From NCBI GenBank assembly GCA_015039465.1, contig MU130553.1, positions 399,676 through 463,675 on the forward strand: a stretch of 64,000 bases of DNA, read 5' to 3'. This DNA is from Phlegmacium glaucopus (taxonomy: Eukaryota > Basidiomycota > Agaricomycetes > Agaricales > Cortinariaceae). Below, in pieces: positions 45,648-56,666 of this stretch (positions are counted from its first letter, which is position 1; every line of letters starts with the position of its first letter). The notes below the pieces were generated by a model that saw only the letters and a list, made by a program, of their open reading frames with translations, was not told the origin of the DNA and made no database searches. The position numbers and the translations under genes were made by a program.

Positions 45648-48600
45648 ATGCCCTTTTACCCAGAGGTACGTTTTCTGTCGACCAGTAATACCCGTGAAAT
45701 GAATCGATTTAATAGGCAGACGAAGCCCAACGTCGTCACTACAACGACGGTTACGGGCAATATTCAACAGCAGTAACACCCGGTCCATACGAGAACTACC
45801 CGGCGAATTCAAGCCCATACGATCGTCCGTACCCTGGCGCACATTTGGCGGATCCATTCAATCCACCACCTCATAATCCCTATTCCTCCCCTCCACCGCC
45901 ACCTCCACCGCCGCCAGTTCTATACCAACAATCTCAAACGAATCCAGGTTATGGCGCTTACAATCCGCCTGGGCCGTCTACCACCCCAATTAGCATGTAT
46001 GGTCATTCAGGATATGACTTGAATGATGAACACGACCAAGAAACGGGAGATATACCTTTGTTAAGACGAGATCCATCATCGATGTCATCCCGGATGCTTA
46101 TTGGTGGCGAACCTCCGATGCCAGGATCATATGAGGATGATAGAGATGATATGAACGCTACTCAGGAAGAGTCTTCGACTAATATTCGATATGGCAGGAT
46201 CCCTCAGAGAGTTCCTAGAAGGTACAAGACGATGAAGAAATTCGAGTGAGTCTTCCGTTCTTCTCCTTTTCAGACAAAGAATGCACGAAGGTTGTTGCAT
46301 AACATTCTGGTAAAACATAATTTATCAGATGCTCAGGAGGCCTGCCCTCTTACAGGCATAGGTTCACAGTATCTGGCAATTTTATGTAGACAATCCACCT
46401 TCGCCTGTTCTTGTTCTTTTCTGGCTTTCCTTCATCTCTTTCATACACTAAACTCAACCACAGACTCTTCCACGGCAACTTCGTCCTCGACAATCCAGTA
46501 CCCAAAAAGCTACTCGACATGTGTCCCAACCGTAACGATCGCGAATTCACTCACATGCGTTACTCTGCAGCAACTTGCGATCCCAACGATTTCAAAGACT
46601 CCGGTTTCACTCTCCGCCAAGTCCACTACGACCCCCCTCGACGTACAGAACTCTTCATCGTGATGACCATGTATAATGAAGATGAAGAATTATTCTGTCG
46701 TACTATGCATGGAGTTATCAAAAATATCGCTCATTTGTGTAAGAGGGATCGAAGTAAGACTTGGGGGAAAGAAGGGTGGAAAAAAGTGGTCGTATGTATT
46801 GTTAGCGACGGGAGAGGGAAAATCAATTCAAGAACGTTGAGTGTGATTGCGGCAATGGGGGCTTATCAGGAGGGTGTTGCGAAAGTGAGTGAATGGATGC
46901 TGTAGGAAGCGATTGTTTACTTATTGTTTTCTTTTCTCTCTCTCAGACCAAGATAGGAAAACAGGATGTCACGGCTCATATATATGAATATACCACACAA
47001 AGTATGTGATTGTCCCCTTCCTTGTCTTCTCTTTACACGTATCAACCACCCTCCATAGTCTCCATCAATCCCAACTTGAAAATCGAAGTAGCCGAAAAAG
47101 GAATCGTCCCCGTTCAAGTCATCTTTTGTCTCAAAGAAAAAAACCAGAAAAAAATCAACTCCCATCGATGGTTCTTCAACGCTTTCGGAGCCATTCTCCA
47201 ACCCAACGTCTGTGTTCTCTTGGATGTGGGTACAATGCCAGGTCCAACAAGTATCTATCATTTATGGAAAGCTTTCGATATCAATTCGAATGTTGGAGGT
47301 GCTTGTGGTGAGATTGTGGCTTTGAAAGGAAAATGGGGACAAAATCTTGTCAATCCTTTGGTTGCTGCACAGAATTTTGAGTATAAGATGTCGAACATCT
47401 TGGATAAACCTTTGTATGTCCGGATTTTTCTCTTGGTAACAGCAGATATTGGTGCTAACAAGTTTTTTGTTCACTCCAAGGGAATCCGTGTTTGGATATA
47501 TCACGGTTCTTCCTGGAGCATTTAGTGCCTATCGTTATATTGCATTGCAAAATGATAGTATGGGCGAAGGACCTTTACAGAAATATTTCTTAGGCGAGAC
47601 AATGGTGTGTTTTGTTTTGTTTCTTTCGGTTCCCGTCCGTACATTCGTTAATCACGTTTTTATGTAGCACGGCGCAGGCGCTGACATTTTTACGGCCAAC
47701 ATGTACCTCGCTGAAGATCGTATCCTTTGTTGGGAACTCGTCTCTAAGAGGGGTGGAGCTTGGATCCTGCATTATGTGAAATCAGCATACGCCGTCACGG
47801 ATGTACCAGATCAAGTCAGTTTCTTTCATTCTTCTTTCGTTCATATCATAATCTAAAAACGCCCAGGTCCCCGAACTTATATCTCAACGTCGTCGCTGGT
47901 TGAACGGCTCTTTCTTCGCTGCTGTGCACAGTATAGTGCATTTCCATTATTTATACAGATCAAGTCATGGTCTTGTTAGGAAAGCATGGATTCACGTGGA
48001 GATGGTTTATCAAGTTTTCAACTTGATTTTCAGTTGGTTCGCTCTCGTATGTCCTTCATTTCTTTCCTGACACCACCACAGCTGAGCTGAGTTGACATAT
48101 TGTTATCCTATTATTTACGCACACAAAAACAGGCAAACTATTACATCGCCTTCATTATTCTATCCGAAGCGATGGAAGATCCTTCATTCAACCTCAAAGG
48201 CATTCATGTTGTCAACATTATCCTGGAATACTTTTATGTCGGTTTACTCGTGATGTGTTTCATTCTTTCGCTGGGCAATAGACCACAAGGGAGCAAATGG
48301 GGGTATACGGCTGCTATGATCGGATTTGCAGTCATTACGATTTATATGACGGTAGGTCCAATTGTTTCTTTTTTTTTACAGCACTTGTCCCTAATTTTAT
48401 TTTTTCTTTTAGGTTGCGGCCTTTATACTTGCTTTCAAAGGCATCCAGAATCTGGTTGCGGCAAAGGAAGTACTCAACCTTAATTCAATATTCAGCAACC
48501 ATATTTTCAGAAATATCGTGCTTTCCCTTTTGGCTACACTCGGGTTGTATGTGATCTCCTCACTTATATTCGTGAGTGTTTTTTTTAAAAAAGTGGTTGG

Positions 48601-49555
48601 ATATTAACGCTTGTGCGATATAGTTCGAACCATGGCATATGATCACTTCTTTCATCCAATACTTGTTGATGGCACCTTCGTATATCAACGTTTTGAATGT
48701 CTATGCTGTAAGTCCTCCCTTCCATCTTTCATTTCATCTTCCATTTCATCGTCTTCTCAGTTCGCCAATGTCCACGATGTCTCTTGGGGTACTAAAGGTG
48801 ACAACACGGTGGCTAAAGATCTCGGTACCGTGGCCAAAGGAAAAACAGGCGAAGTAGAGGCGGAAGTCCCGACGGATGAGAAGGATATAGACACTCTGTA
48901 TGAGGATGCTATTCATGTTCTGAATACTAAACCTCCGAAAGTGGAGAGTAAGCCTGATGCGGGTACCAAGCAGGAGGATTATTATAGGAATTTCAGGACA
49001 AAGTAAGTGGTCTTTTGAAAAAAAAATTCCCTCTTGAATGGGTGGGATTGATGCTAATCATTCTTCTTTTTTTCTCGTCTAGCGTAAGTTTTTTGGTTGA
49101 TATTGTCGTAAACGCCATTGGGAATATTCATTTTGATTTTTTTTTAGGTGTTACTTGCTTGGGTCCTTACCAATGTATGTACAACCCCTTCCTCGAGTTA
49201 TAAGACGCGCGGCTGACTTTTTCTGTCTCTTATTTTCAAGGGTCTTCTCGGGGCTGCTATCGTGTATGCTAAACCAAAAAACCTATCATCTCAAAGAAAA
49301 AACCTAATCCTGACTGGATTTTTTTCTTATAGGACCACTAACGCGAAAGCATCTACTGGAACTGGAGGTGCTAACAGCGCCGTTAATGGGTATATGGCAT
49401 TCTTGTTATATTCAGTCGCCGGTCTTGCATGTGAGTTTAAATTTTCAATTTGTATGACCTGGTTTATTTAATGAAATATTATTTTGTACCCTGTAGTTAT
49501 ACGATTCGTGGGCTCGACGACATATATGATTATCAGATTATTCGCTGGCGAATAA
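45648..49555 (+). CDS. Chitin synthase (class I-III type, division 1)
   Basis: Seventeen exons total 2742 nt and 913 residues: 45648-45665, 45716-46245, 46464-46884, 46947-47001, 47059-47413, 47481-47604, 47668-47814, 47867-48046, 48133-48351, 48413-48571, 48624-48707, 48761-49002, 49083, 49148-49174, 49241-49263, 49333-49430, 49497-49555. A Pro/Tyr-rich cytosolic N terminus (about 1-180) precedes the GT2 catalytic region: [14 protein letters not shown] (about 297), [11 protein letters not shown] (about 397), [10 protein letters not shown] (516-525) and QRRRWLNG (557-564), the family's Asp and product-site motifs. Membrane helices follow ([80 protein letters not shown], and two at the C terminus). 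It polymerises UDP-GlcNAc into cell-wall chitin at the plasma membrane. The start is the only ATG joining in frame. The frame depends on a single-nucleotide exon at 49083. Confidence 0.93.
49083..49083 (+). other. Predicted 1-nt microexon (C) of the chitin synthase gene
   Basis: Exon 12 ends ACA AA at 49002, and the exon starting at 49148 must be read GTG TTA CTT GCT TGG (VLLAW). One nucleotide is needed between them. The sequence offers exactly TCGTCTAG|C|GTAAGT at 49082-49084: a good acceptor, a single C and a perfect donor. Splicing then gives ACA AAC GTG, Thr-Asn-Val. The flanking introns are 80 and 64 nt, normal for this genome. Direct splicing without it shifts the frame. Confidence 0.75.
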
Positions 49556-50059
49556 AGTAAACGATTTTGGAATGGGATTTCTTCAGGTTTTCGCCCGGTG
49601 GAATGTGGCACTAAGTTGGGGAACAGTTCCTGCAACTTGCATATACTTTTTTATGGATTCCGAAACCTTTGCTACATATATACATATGTATTTAACGAAC
49701 CTTTCTTTTTTTTTCTTTTTTTCTTGCCTGGCTCTTCCTTTTTTTTCTGTCGGACTTACTGTTTGCATATGTGTATCTAATGATATGTGACTTGTGACAC
49801 CAAGCTTTGCTAGATCCGGATTGTGTTAAGTAGACGGACAATAAACCCCGTTCAAGGCCACCTTCTTTATTTCTTTTTATTCGGAACACTGGGAGCTTTC
49901 AGATTCCACATTTCTCAAGGATTTTATCATCCCCCTTTCTCTCATTTTCTTTGTGCCAGGTCCGAACCCAGCCTGGGCATTAACACCTGAACTTCTTCGA
50001 GCTAAAAGCAAAATCTTTTGGGAGTCCAACTCGGCCCATTCATTTGCATTATCAAGACA
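49556..50059. other. Intergenic, chitin synthase 3' UTR and RCE1 promoter
   Basis: 500 bp, T-rich in the first half (TTTTTCTTTTTTTC tracts), with AATAAA at about 49840. No gene seen. It accommodates the terminator of one gene and the promoter of the next, both on the plus strand. Confidence 0.4.
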
Positions 50060-51370
50060 ATGCAACCTTCTCCAGTCATTTCTAGCTCATCTGCTCTTTT
50101 TATATCACTCTCGTTTGCTGTCATATATGTCGGATCTCTATACCTATCTAAGAATGCACGACTTTCCTTTGTTTCTAAACCGTACCGCACGAAACTTGGA
50201 AGGGAAGATGAGGAACGAGAAAAGATGAAAAGTGAAAGATGGAGAGACGACCCGGACGTGATCAGAGCTCGGTTGGCGGCTGTGAGCGTTGCGACAGTCA
50301 TTTGCTGTCTGGGTGTCTTTGCAGTGTTGTTATTTTATGGCACGGTTAAGGTATACATACTTTTCTCGCTATCCATTGTTGATTATACTGATTACTGTTT
50401 TTTTTCTGGATTTATCTCATTAGGGTATTGACGCTGTGGCACAAGATACTTTGCTTCGATTGGGACTTTTGCCTCAGTTTGGTTTATCAGCTGGTCTCGC
50501 ACACTTAATAACGCCTCTCCTCTTCCTCGGACCTCTTTTCTGTTCATATCTACGCCGAGAATTACCTTTCCAACGGAATTGGATGTGGGAGACCCACGTA
50601 ATGGCTAGGTTTCTCTCAGTGCACGGTCTGAGGAATTACTGGATCGTAAGCACCTTGCCTTGCTTTCCATCTTCAAAATGTCTTGATAAGTCTTTCTGTG
50701 TTATATAGGCTCCAATGACAGAAGAAATTGTGTTTAGGGCTTGCGTATTATCCATTTACCACCTCTCAGGCGCATCAAGGAAATACATGATCTATTTCGC
50801 CCCTTTGACTTTTGGTTTAGGTAAGTTCTCTTCTCCTTCTCCCGACATCTCTCCCCTTTATTCATTCCTTCTTTTCCACACATACAGCACACGTTCATCA
50901 TGCATGGGATACCTACAATCGTTATGGACGTACATGGTCAGCCGCTCAGCGAGCTTTAGCGATGTCTGGTAAGTATGCATACCTGTTTTCTACCCCCTTG
51001 TGAAAAAAAAAACAGAATAATAATCCAGTACTATAGCCTTCCAATTATGTTACACTACCCTTTTCGGAATGCATGTCTCCTACCTTTTCCTGCGGACTGG
51101 ATCGATTCTCCCTCCAATAACGGCACACATCTGGTGTAATATCATGGGGATTCCTGAGATTGTTTGGGAACTGAAAATATTTCCAAAGCATCGTAAAGGT
51201 AAAGTTTCATTCTCTTTCGTTCTTTTCAAGCTGTTTTTTTTTGAACGTCCGTTTTTTTAGTTATCATCGTAGCCTATTTGAGCGGTATCGCTGCTTTCGT
51301 ATATACGCTCCAAAAGTGGTCCCAGATGAGCGGAAATTTATATTGGCCTTCACAGTCTGGTGAGGAATGA
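50060..51370 (+). CDS. RCE1: CAAX prenyl protease 2 (Rce1)
   Basis: Six exons (50060-50350, 50424-50645, 50709-50820, 50888-50968, 51037-51198, 51261-51370) give 325 residues. It is a multi-pass ER membrane protein with helices near the N terminus (ALFISLSFAVIYVGSLYL), VSVATVICCLGVFAVLLFY, HLITPLLFLGPLFCSYL and later. The CPBP/ABI catalytic motifs are complete: EEIVFR at 176-181 (EExxxR), AHVHHAWD with His 210/213, and HIWCN at 266-270. RNWMWETHVMARFLSVHGLRN,YW just before the first motif is typical of Rce1. It removes the last three residues of prenylated CAAX proteins such as Ras and Rho. All splice sites are GT-AG with correct phase. The start is the first ATG; only non-ATG codons extend the frame upstream. 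Confidence 0.93.
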
Positions 51371-53661
51371 TGGATGATGGGGCATTGAGCTGGCTCTCTT
51401 AGATTTAGATGTATTTTACGCACTATTTGTAGTATAATCTCATAACGTCCTTTGCAATTTAAACATCTCAGGAATAAGTAGGTCGGGATGTTCAGGGACG
51501 TAACAGCATGACTTAGTACTTACTAGGACGTCTTTTGCTGAATGCCCTTTGATTCATTCTGAGGTTAATTGTCAAAACTGTCCAGTTGGGTTAGAAAGTA
51601 CAGATGGTTCAATTATCAATTCGCTAGTAGTTCGAATTTACCTAGATAGAACTCAGATCTTGCAGCTGAAAGGCCGAAAAAATAATGGGAAGTACTCACT
51701 GTACAAGAAATAACGACCCGTACAAATGAAACCCCTCTACTCCCCCCTCCCCGAGGTTGGAGGTGAATCATGTACCGCGAAGACAACGGTGGCACTGACG
51801 ATCCGCATGGGTAGTGAGAAGCTCCTGAGTTCTACCCAATCTAGCGGAAGGACAGGTTACTCAGTTATATATATTACTTCAATAAATAAAAAATTACGCT
51901 TTTTTACATACCTTGGGATACACTCTTCATAACATGCATGTGGTTCTTCAGAATGTGAATTGCTCATGGCACAATTACGTTGGTGACATTCGACCTGCGG
52001 ACAATTGTTAGTAGAATTGATGAAACTCGCGCCCCTCGTTTATATTAAAGCTAAAATGCAAAAGGCGAAAAAAAGAAAAATTGATTACTTACAGAAAACA
52101 CCCCTCACCTTTTGTCTTTTAGCCAGAATTCGATGCTGGCAACTGAATTCGTCCACTAAATGAAGTAAATAGCACATATCTGACTGACGGGTTATTAGAA
52201 ATGAGATAAAAGAGGTTGCGAGGTTCCTCCTGAATGTGAAAACCTTTTATATCGTCAAGGACCATCCAATAAGACTAAACTGCGATTTTTTCGGAGGGTA
52301 CTTACTGCAAGGATGTGCCCCGATAAGACATTTGAAGCTAATCCATTTTCAATAGATCCAAGGGCGCCGTTTTTGGGAACTCTATCAAGGTTATTCGGCA
52401 TCCTACTGGACGACATCACATGTATATCCCCTGAAATCACATTGAACTCTCGATAAACTGCCAGTGACCAGTCTGTACAATGTCAGAGTAGTGACTTTCA
52501 GGAGTACCGGCCCCACTCATAAGGTCCGACGAAGCTAGCAGCTCAACAGTAAAACCTATAAAAATAACCACAAAGTTTAGCTGAGTAACATATAAATAAA
52601 TTTGACTGACTGTCTCACATTCAAAGCTCAATGGCGTAGCCAAACGCAAAGTGATCTACCCACAACCCGGCCCATTTTGTCAACTACTCCTAGTCTATAT
52701 GTAATGCTTAGACAGGGGCTTCATGGCGATGTGTGCCATGTTTCAATTGCGGGAGGCCTTCATTCCATTGACCTTAGGTTGACTTTCCCCGAGCACACCG
52801 CGCAGCCGACCAACCTAACTCTAAAGAAGGTGGATACTGCGAGTGATGCGTCTTCGCTTCGATGAACGGATGAACCTTAAACCAACGTTCAAAGAACCCG
52901 CGGTACTGTCGTGCGACCAAATTGCGATGAGGGTTTTTGAATTAGATTGCGAAAGTGAGCGCCAGCGATGAACGGATGTCATGTCAAGATTCAACACATG
53001 ACAGCCCCAACAAGATACTTTTCACAAAGACGTCAAACGTATAGCGTTGGCGGGAATATATGGCAGGATTGATTTCCAAAAACATATTTCATCGATCAGG
53101 GTTCGGGATAAGAGTCTCAGGTATCGCCTTGAATCGTAATTTTAGGTGAGCCTAGGCCTGTATGGAACCTATCTGTGGTGGTCCCAGGTATCCTACTGTG
53201 TGTGTGTGCAGTTTGTGCGCAGTGGAAGCAACTTGGAGACTGATCGGTTACTTGTGAGTCCTTTTTTCTTTCTTTTTTCAATCGTGTCACCCTTGATTTC
53301 GACGAGCCTCGTTTAATGTTAGCACCTGAATCCATGAACGCCTCTTTCACTATTCGCAGTGGTGACATGCGCATGATGAACCTAAGGTAGGTGCCACAGA
53401 TTGGACTCGGAGTGTTATCATGAGCTTTGAGAATCTTCCCTACGAACGGTAGCATCAAAGGTAAACCTACGGTTTACCTGCATAGATCAAGCAACTTCCC
53501 AGCGCAAAACAATGTTAATGATATCACCTGAACTCACAATTACAGGATCCAAGAAGGGTAAGGTGCATGGAGAGCGCCTTGGACCAACCAGATTCGAAGA
53601 TAATTCAACTTAATTGACAGATGACAAGCCTGAGGCTCGTGATGCTCAAGAGGAATTGAGA
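51371..53661. other. Gene-free intergenic region
   Basis: 2.3 kb containing only short, unsupported frames (for example 52602-52865, 53117-53458 minus) with no domain and no coherent introns. No repeat shared with other parts of the window was noticed. Confidence 0.35.
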
Positions 53662-54930
53662 TTAAATGAATGCTTGGGACTTGACAAGGACGGGTAGGAT
53701 ACCTACGAAAGGAAAACTCTTAGTCAATGACTCACACAAGAGGAGGTTGTCAAGGTTCACCGCCAGTCGGTACAAAAAAACGTTGCCTTCCTATGGCGGT
53801 TAAAAATCCATCTATGAACCCTCCATGAGCTGTTATAGAGATAACTGCGAAAATAAATTGAATAATATAAACTAAATGAAAGGAACAACTCATCTTACAT
53901 AGCGCATTGATATCTTTTTCAAATATGACATCCAAGACCTTTCGGGCTCGTTCAGCAACCTGCACTTTTGATTCCCGGATAGTCGGGTGCCAAAGCTCAT
54001 CTAGTTCGGTAAATCCTTCCTCAATGACGAAATGAGGGTAAGAAGTGGCTATATATGTCCTTGTATCACGTTTATCGCAAGTATGCACTCCGTTTTCTTC
54101 TCGACAATTCTAAATGTTGAACATTTGATGTCTAACACATATTACCGGATATCAAAAAGAAAGATACTTACCTCGAGAATGGTAACAGGGGCGTAATTAT
54201 ACTGGAAAACACCATCGAGCATGATGGAGCATGTGTGAAGCGCTCGGGTTAGGGGGCTACAATAAAGTTTGTGCGGCGGAGCAAGCCCATATGAAGATTC
54301 TGTCTTCCACATGTCTTGAATTACTTGGGCCTGCTCAATTCCCAGAGAGGTCAGCTGAGGGTCCGCTGTACATCGTGGGTCGGGATGTGATAAAAATCAC
54401 AATGAAAAAGTAGAGAAACATACGACCCCAGATTATTTCTCCATTGCCATTAAGTTTGGACCAATGTCTATGAGAATGAGTTTTAAACGTGCCCAAGAAT
54501 TTAATGCATTCGGTCTGATACTGACTCATCCCATGCGAGTGTCCCATACTTGGCTTCAGCCACATTATCTATGGGTAGGAACATAATTAGATCTGTTTTT
54601 CTACTTGTGAGATTTTATCAAGTCTTACGGTATCCCTGTCCATGTCGCGAAAGTAGAAAAAATTTATATGTCGTTCCGATAGGAGAATCTTGGTTGAGGC
54701 GTCGGATTTGTGCTTCGAATTTTGTCCATCGATCATTAGAGGTATCTATAAGTCCGAATCTCGGAGGAACCTGTAATAATAACGTTATAATGGGTAATTA
54801 CATGTTCTTTTATAGAATATGCGGTCAGGATCCATACCGCAGGTAAAGGTGGTTGTTCGGCCACTAGATCGTGAACAAAGAATCCGGGAACAAACTGGAG
54901 TAAATGCAACGAGATCCGTACTAATCAGAA
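53662..54930 (-). CDS. Histidine phosphatase superfamily protein (phosphoglycerate mutase-like, Pmu1 type)
   Basis: Minus-strand exons: one ending at 54838, then 54770-54629, 54568-54526, 54467-54424, 54365-54172, 54109-53899, 53844-53761 and 53702-53662. From the second of these on they total 759 nt, 253 codons including the stop. The catalytic RHG motif is KFFLLSRHGQGYHNVAEAKY. Supporting blocks are WGPDPQLTSLGIEQAQ, HKLYCSPLTRALHTCSIML, YIATSYPHFVIEEGFTELD and ISITAHGGFIDGFLTAIG, the last holding the second catalytic His. The upstream exon reads LLQFVPGFFVHDLVAEQPP, typical of yeast Pmu1-like proteins. The family contains phosphatases and mutases; the substrate is unknown. The start is unresolved: the first exon is open to about 54930 without an ATG, so a short leader exon probably exists between about 54935 and 55010. 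Confidence 0.82.
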
Positions 54931-55201
54931 TAGTCCACAAGTTATAAAATATTGAATATGATCACACACTTCATACGAGATCCTGGTCGTATCACTCATG
55001 GCTTTCGTAGCACTCTCAAGTGGATGAATGAGCTTGGTGAATTATGTAATCCAATATTATCACGTTCACGACTAGATCACGGTCAGGTGATCGCAGCGAG
55101 GCATCATCATGTCCTGACTCTAGTAGATAATCGATTGGGCTCTGACAAGAGTTTATTAACCGCCCAAGAACAAACTGCAAGCATTTTACGTCGAAATCGC
55201 A

Positions 55202-56308
55202 ATGCTGTGAGTATCAATGATACTATGGACCCACCATGATCTTACTTATTGCAGGCCATCAACGACCGACGACTCGTTGTTTGACCATTTGCCTCCCATA
55301 GACCTATTACGGTACTCGAGAGCAAGCAAAACAACATATGAGGCAGTCTCGTCGTACATGAGGCGTAGTTTCAACCTCAATAAACTCATGGGTCGATTCT
55401 TCACTGAAAACGAAATGTCGTGTTTTCGGTCTTGGCAATCCAGGACGGGCATGCTAATATCGGGCTCTACTGCCCTCCAGTTCTTTGATAGGACGTTTTA
55501 TCCTGAATCTGACCTCGATATCTATGTGGAACACCGATATTGTAAAGCGATTGCCTTTTGGCTGATTGACATAGGATACACCTACAAACCTCGTCCGCGC
55601 TATTCTGATCAAGATTTGGCGGAGGCTTTACGTATTACAACAGAATACTTGAACTGCGGTGTTGCCAACGTTTACGACTTTCACAAGTCTAACCCTGATC
55701 GCAAGATACAACTGATCACCTCCCATCATTCACCACTGGAACCCATTCTGAACTTCCATTCTAGTACGTCTATTATCTCACAACAACATTCTCACTTTGC
55801 CATAATCAGGCCCTCATTGATCATTTTAGCATGTGTCATGAATCTGATCTCGCATGAGAAGGCATACTCACTTTACCCTCAAGGTACATTCAGAGACCGT
55901 CGCTCCCTCATAGTTTATGGAGAAGGCTCGAGTAGACAAACTGAAGAATTTGCACGAGGGAAGTACGCTGCGCGTGGATGGAAGTTAGTCGAGGAGTTGA
56001 CAAAAGACGGGATTGTACATCCTACTTCAGAATTTTCTACAAGGAGTCGCTATGTTGGAGATTCAAAGTGTTGGACCATTCCAATCCTTCCCAGACTCCA
56101 GTTACCCGAAGGTTACATCGAGACGAACTCATGGTATCTGCTGTATGATGAAGCTGGCTGTGCTAATATGGAGTTCAGAAATCTTATCGCCCCGACATTG
56201 CGATACAGTTATCTTGTTAAAGATATACCGTTACAGCGGTACATTTTACCCGCCCTTTCCTCTTTCAAAAGCGAAGAAAAGTACGTTCGATTTCCCATTT
56301 CTACATGA
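55202..56308 (+). CDS. Uncharacterised protein with nucleotidyltransferase-like SDLD motif
   Basis: Three exons (55202-55206, 55255-55763, 55830-56308) give 330 residues. The first coding exon is only ATGCT, spliced to G-CCA (MLPSTTDDSLFDHLPP). An F-box-like start, IDLLRYSRASKTTYEAVSS, is followed by FTENEMSCFRSWQSRTGMLI, then SGSTALQFFDRTFYPESDLD and IYVEHRYCKAIAFWLIDIGY. The GS...DLD arrangement resembles the metal-binding core of nucleotidyltransferase-fold proteins. Later blocks include IQLITSHHSPLEPILNFHST and CVMNLISHEKAYSLYP. Mushroom genomes hold many such proteins of unknown role; activity is not demonstrated. The C-terminal end is less sure: a GTACGT donor at 56280 could lead to another exon. 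It lies head-to-head with the phosphatase gene, with a very short shared promoter. Confidence 0.7.
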
Positions 56309-56666
56309 ACGGTGCTTCTTAAAAAAAGGTGATCTTCTACTAGTGGATATTCAGATGATAGCGTTAGACTTCGCGTGAAGTCGTATCGAAAAAATTCCGT
56401 AGTTTCCACAGAAATTCTTTGAATATGGGCACGGTCGTCTTCAACTTTGTAGTATTATACAGCTTCAGATCTGACTAGGACTCTGAGTCTGAGTAGAGTA
56501 CTTAGTTATCAAACTTTTTACTTTAGCTCATTGAAATAAATACTTATAAATAAGGGGTTAACCGTTATGTAAAGGTTACTAGGATTCTTCCGACATCGTC
56601 TACTTGTCGTCCACCTACTTCTTTTACTTCACCAGTGCTTTAGTCGGGTCTCTTTGGCTTAGATAG
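56309..56666. other. Intergenic, LAA1 promoter
   Basis: About 360 bp. TATAAATAAGG at 56545 and a CT-rich stretch just before the LAA1 start are possible core-promoter features. No gene seen. Confidence 0.4.

Noticed and set aside
54952..55239. 95-codon plus-strand ORF before the SDLD-motif gene
   Set aside because: Its frame cannot join the next exon across the GTGAGT...TTGCAG intron; the ATGCT exon in another frame can. The part near 54960-55010 may instead hold the phosphatase leader exon.
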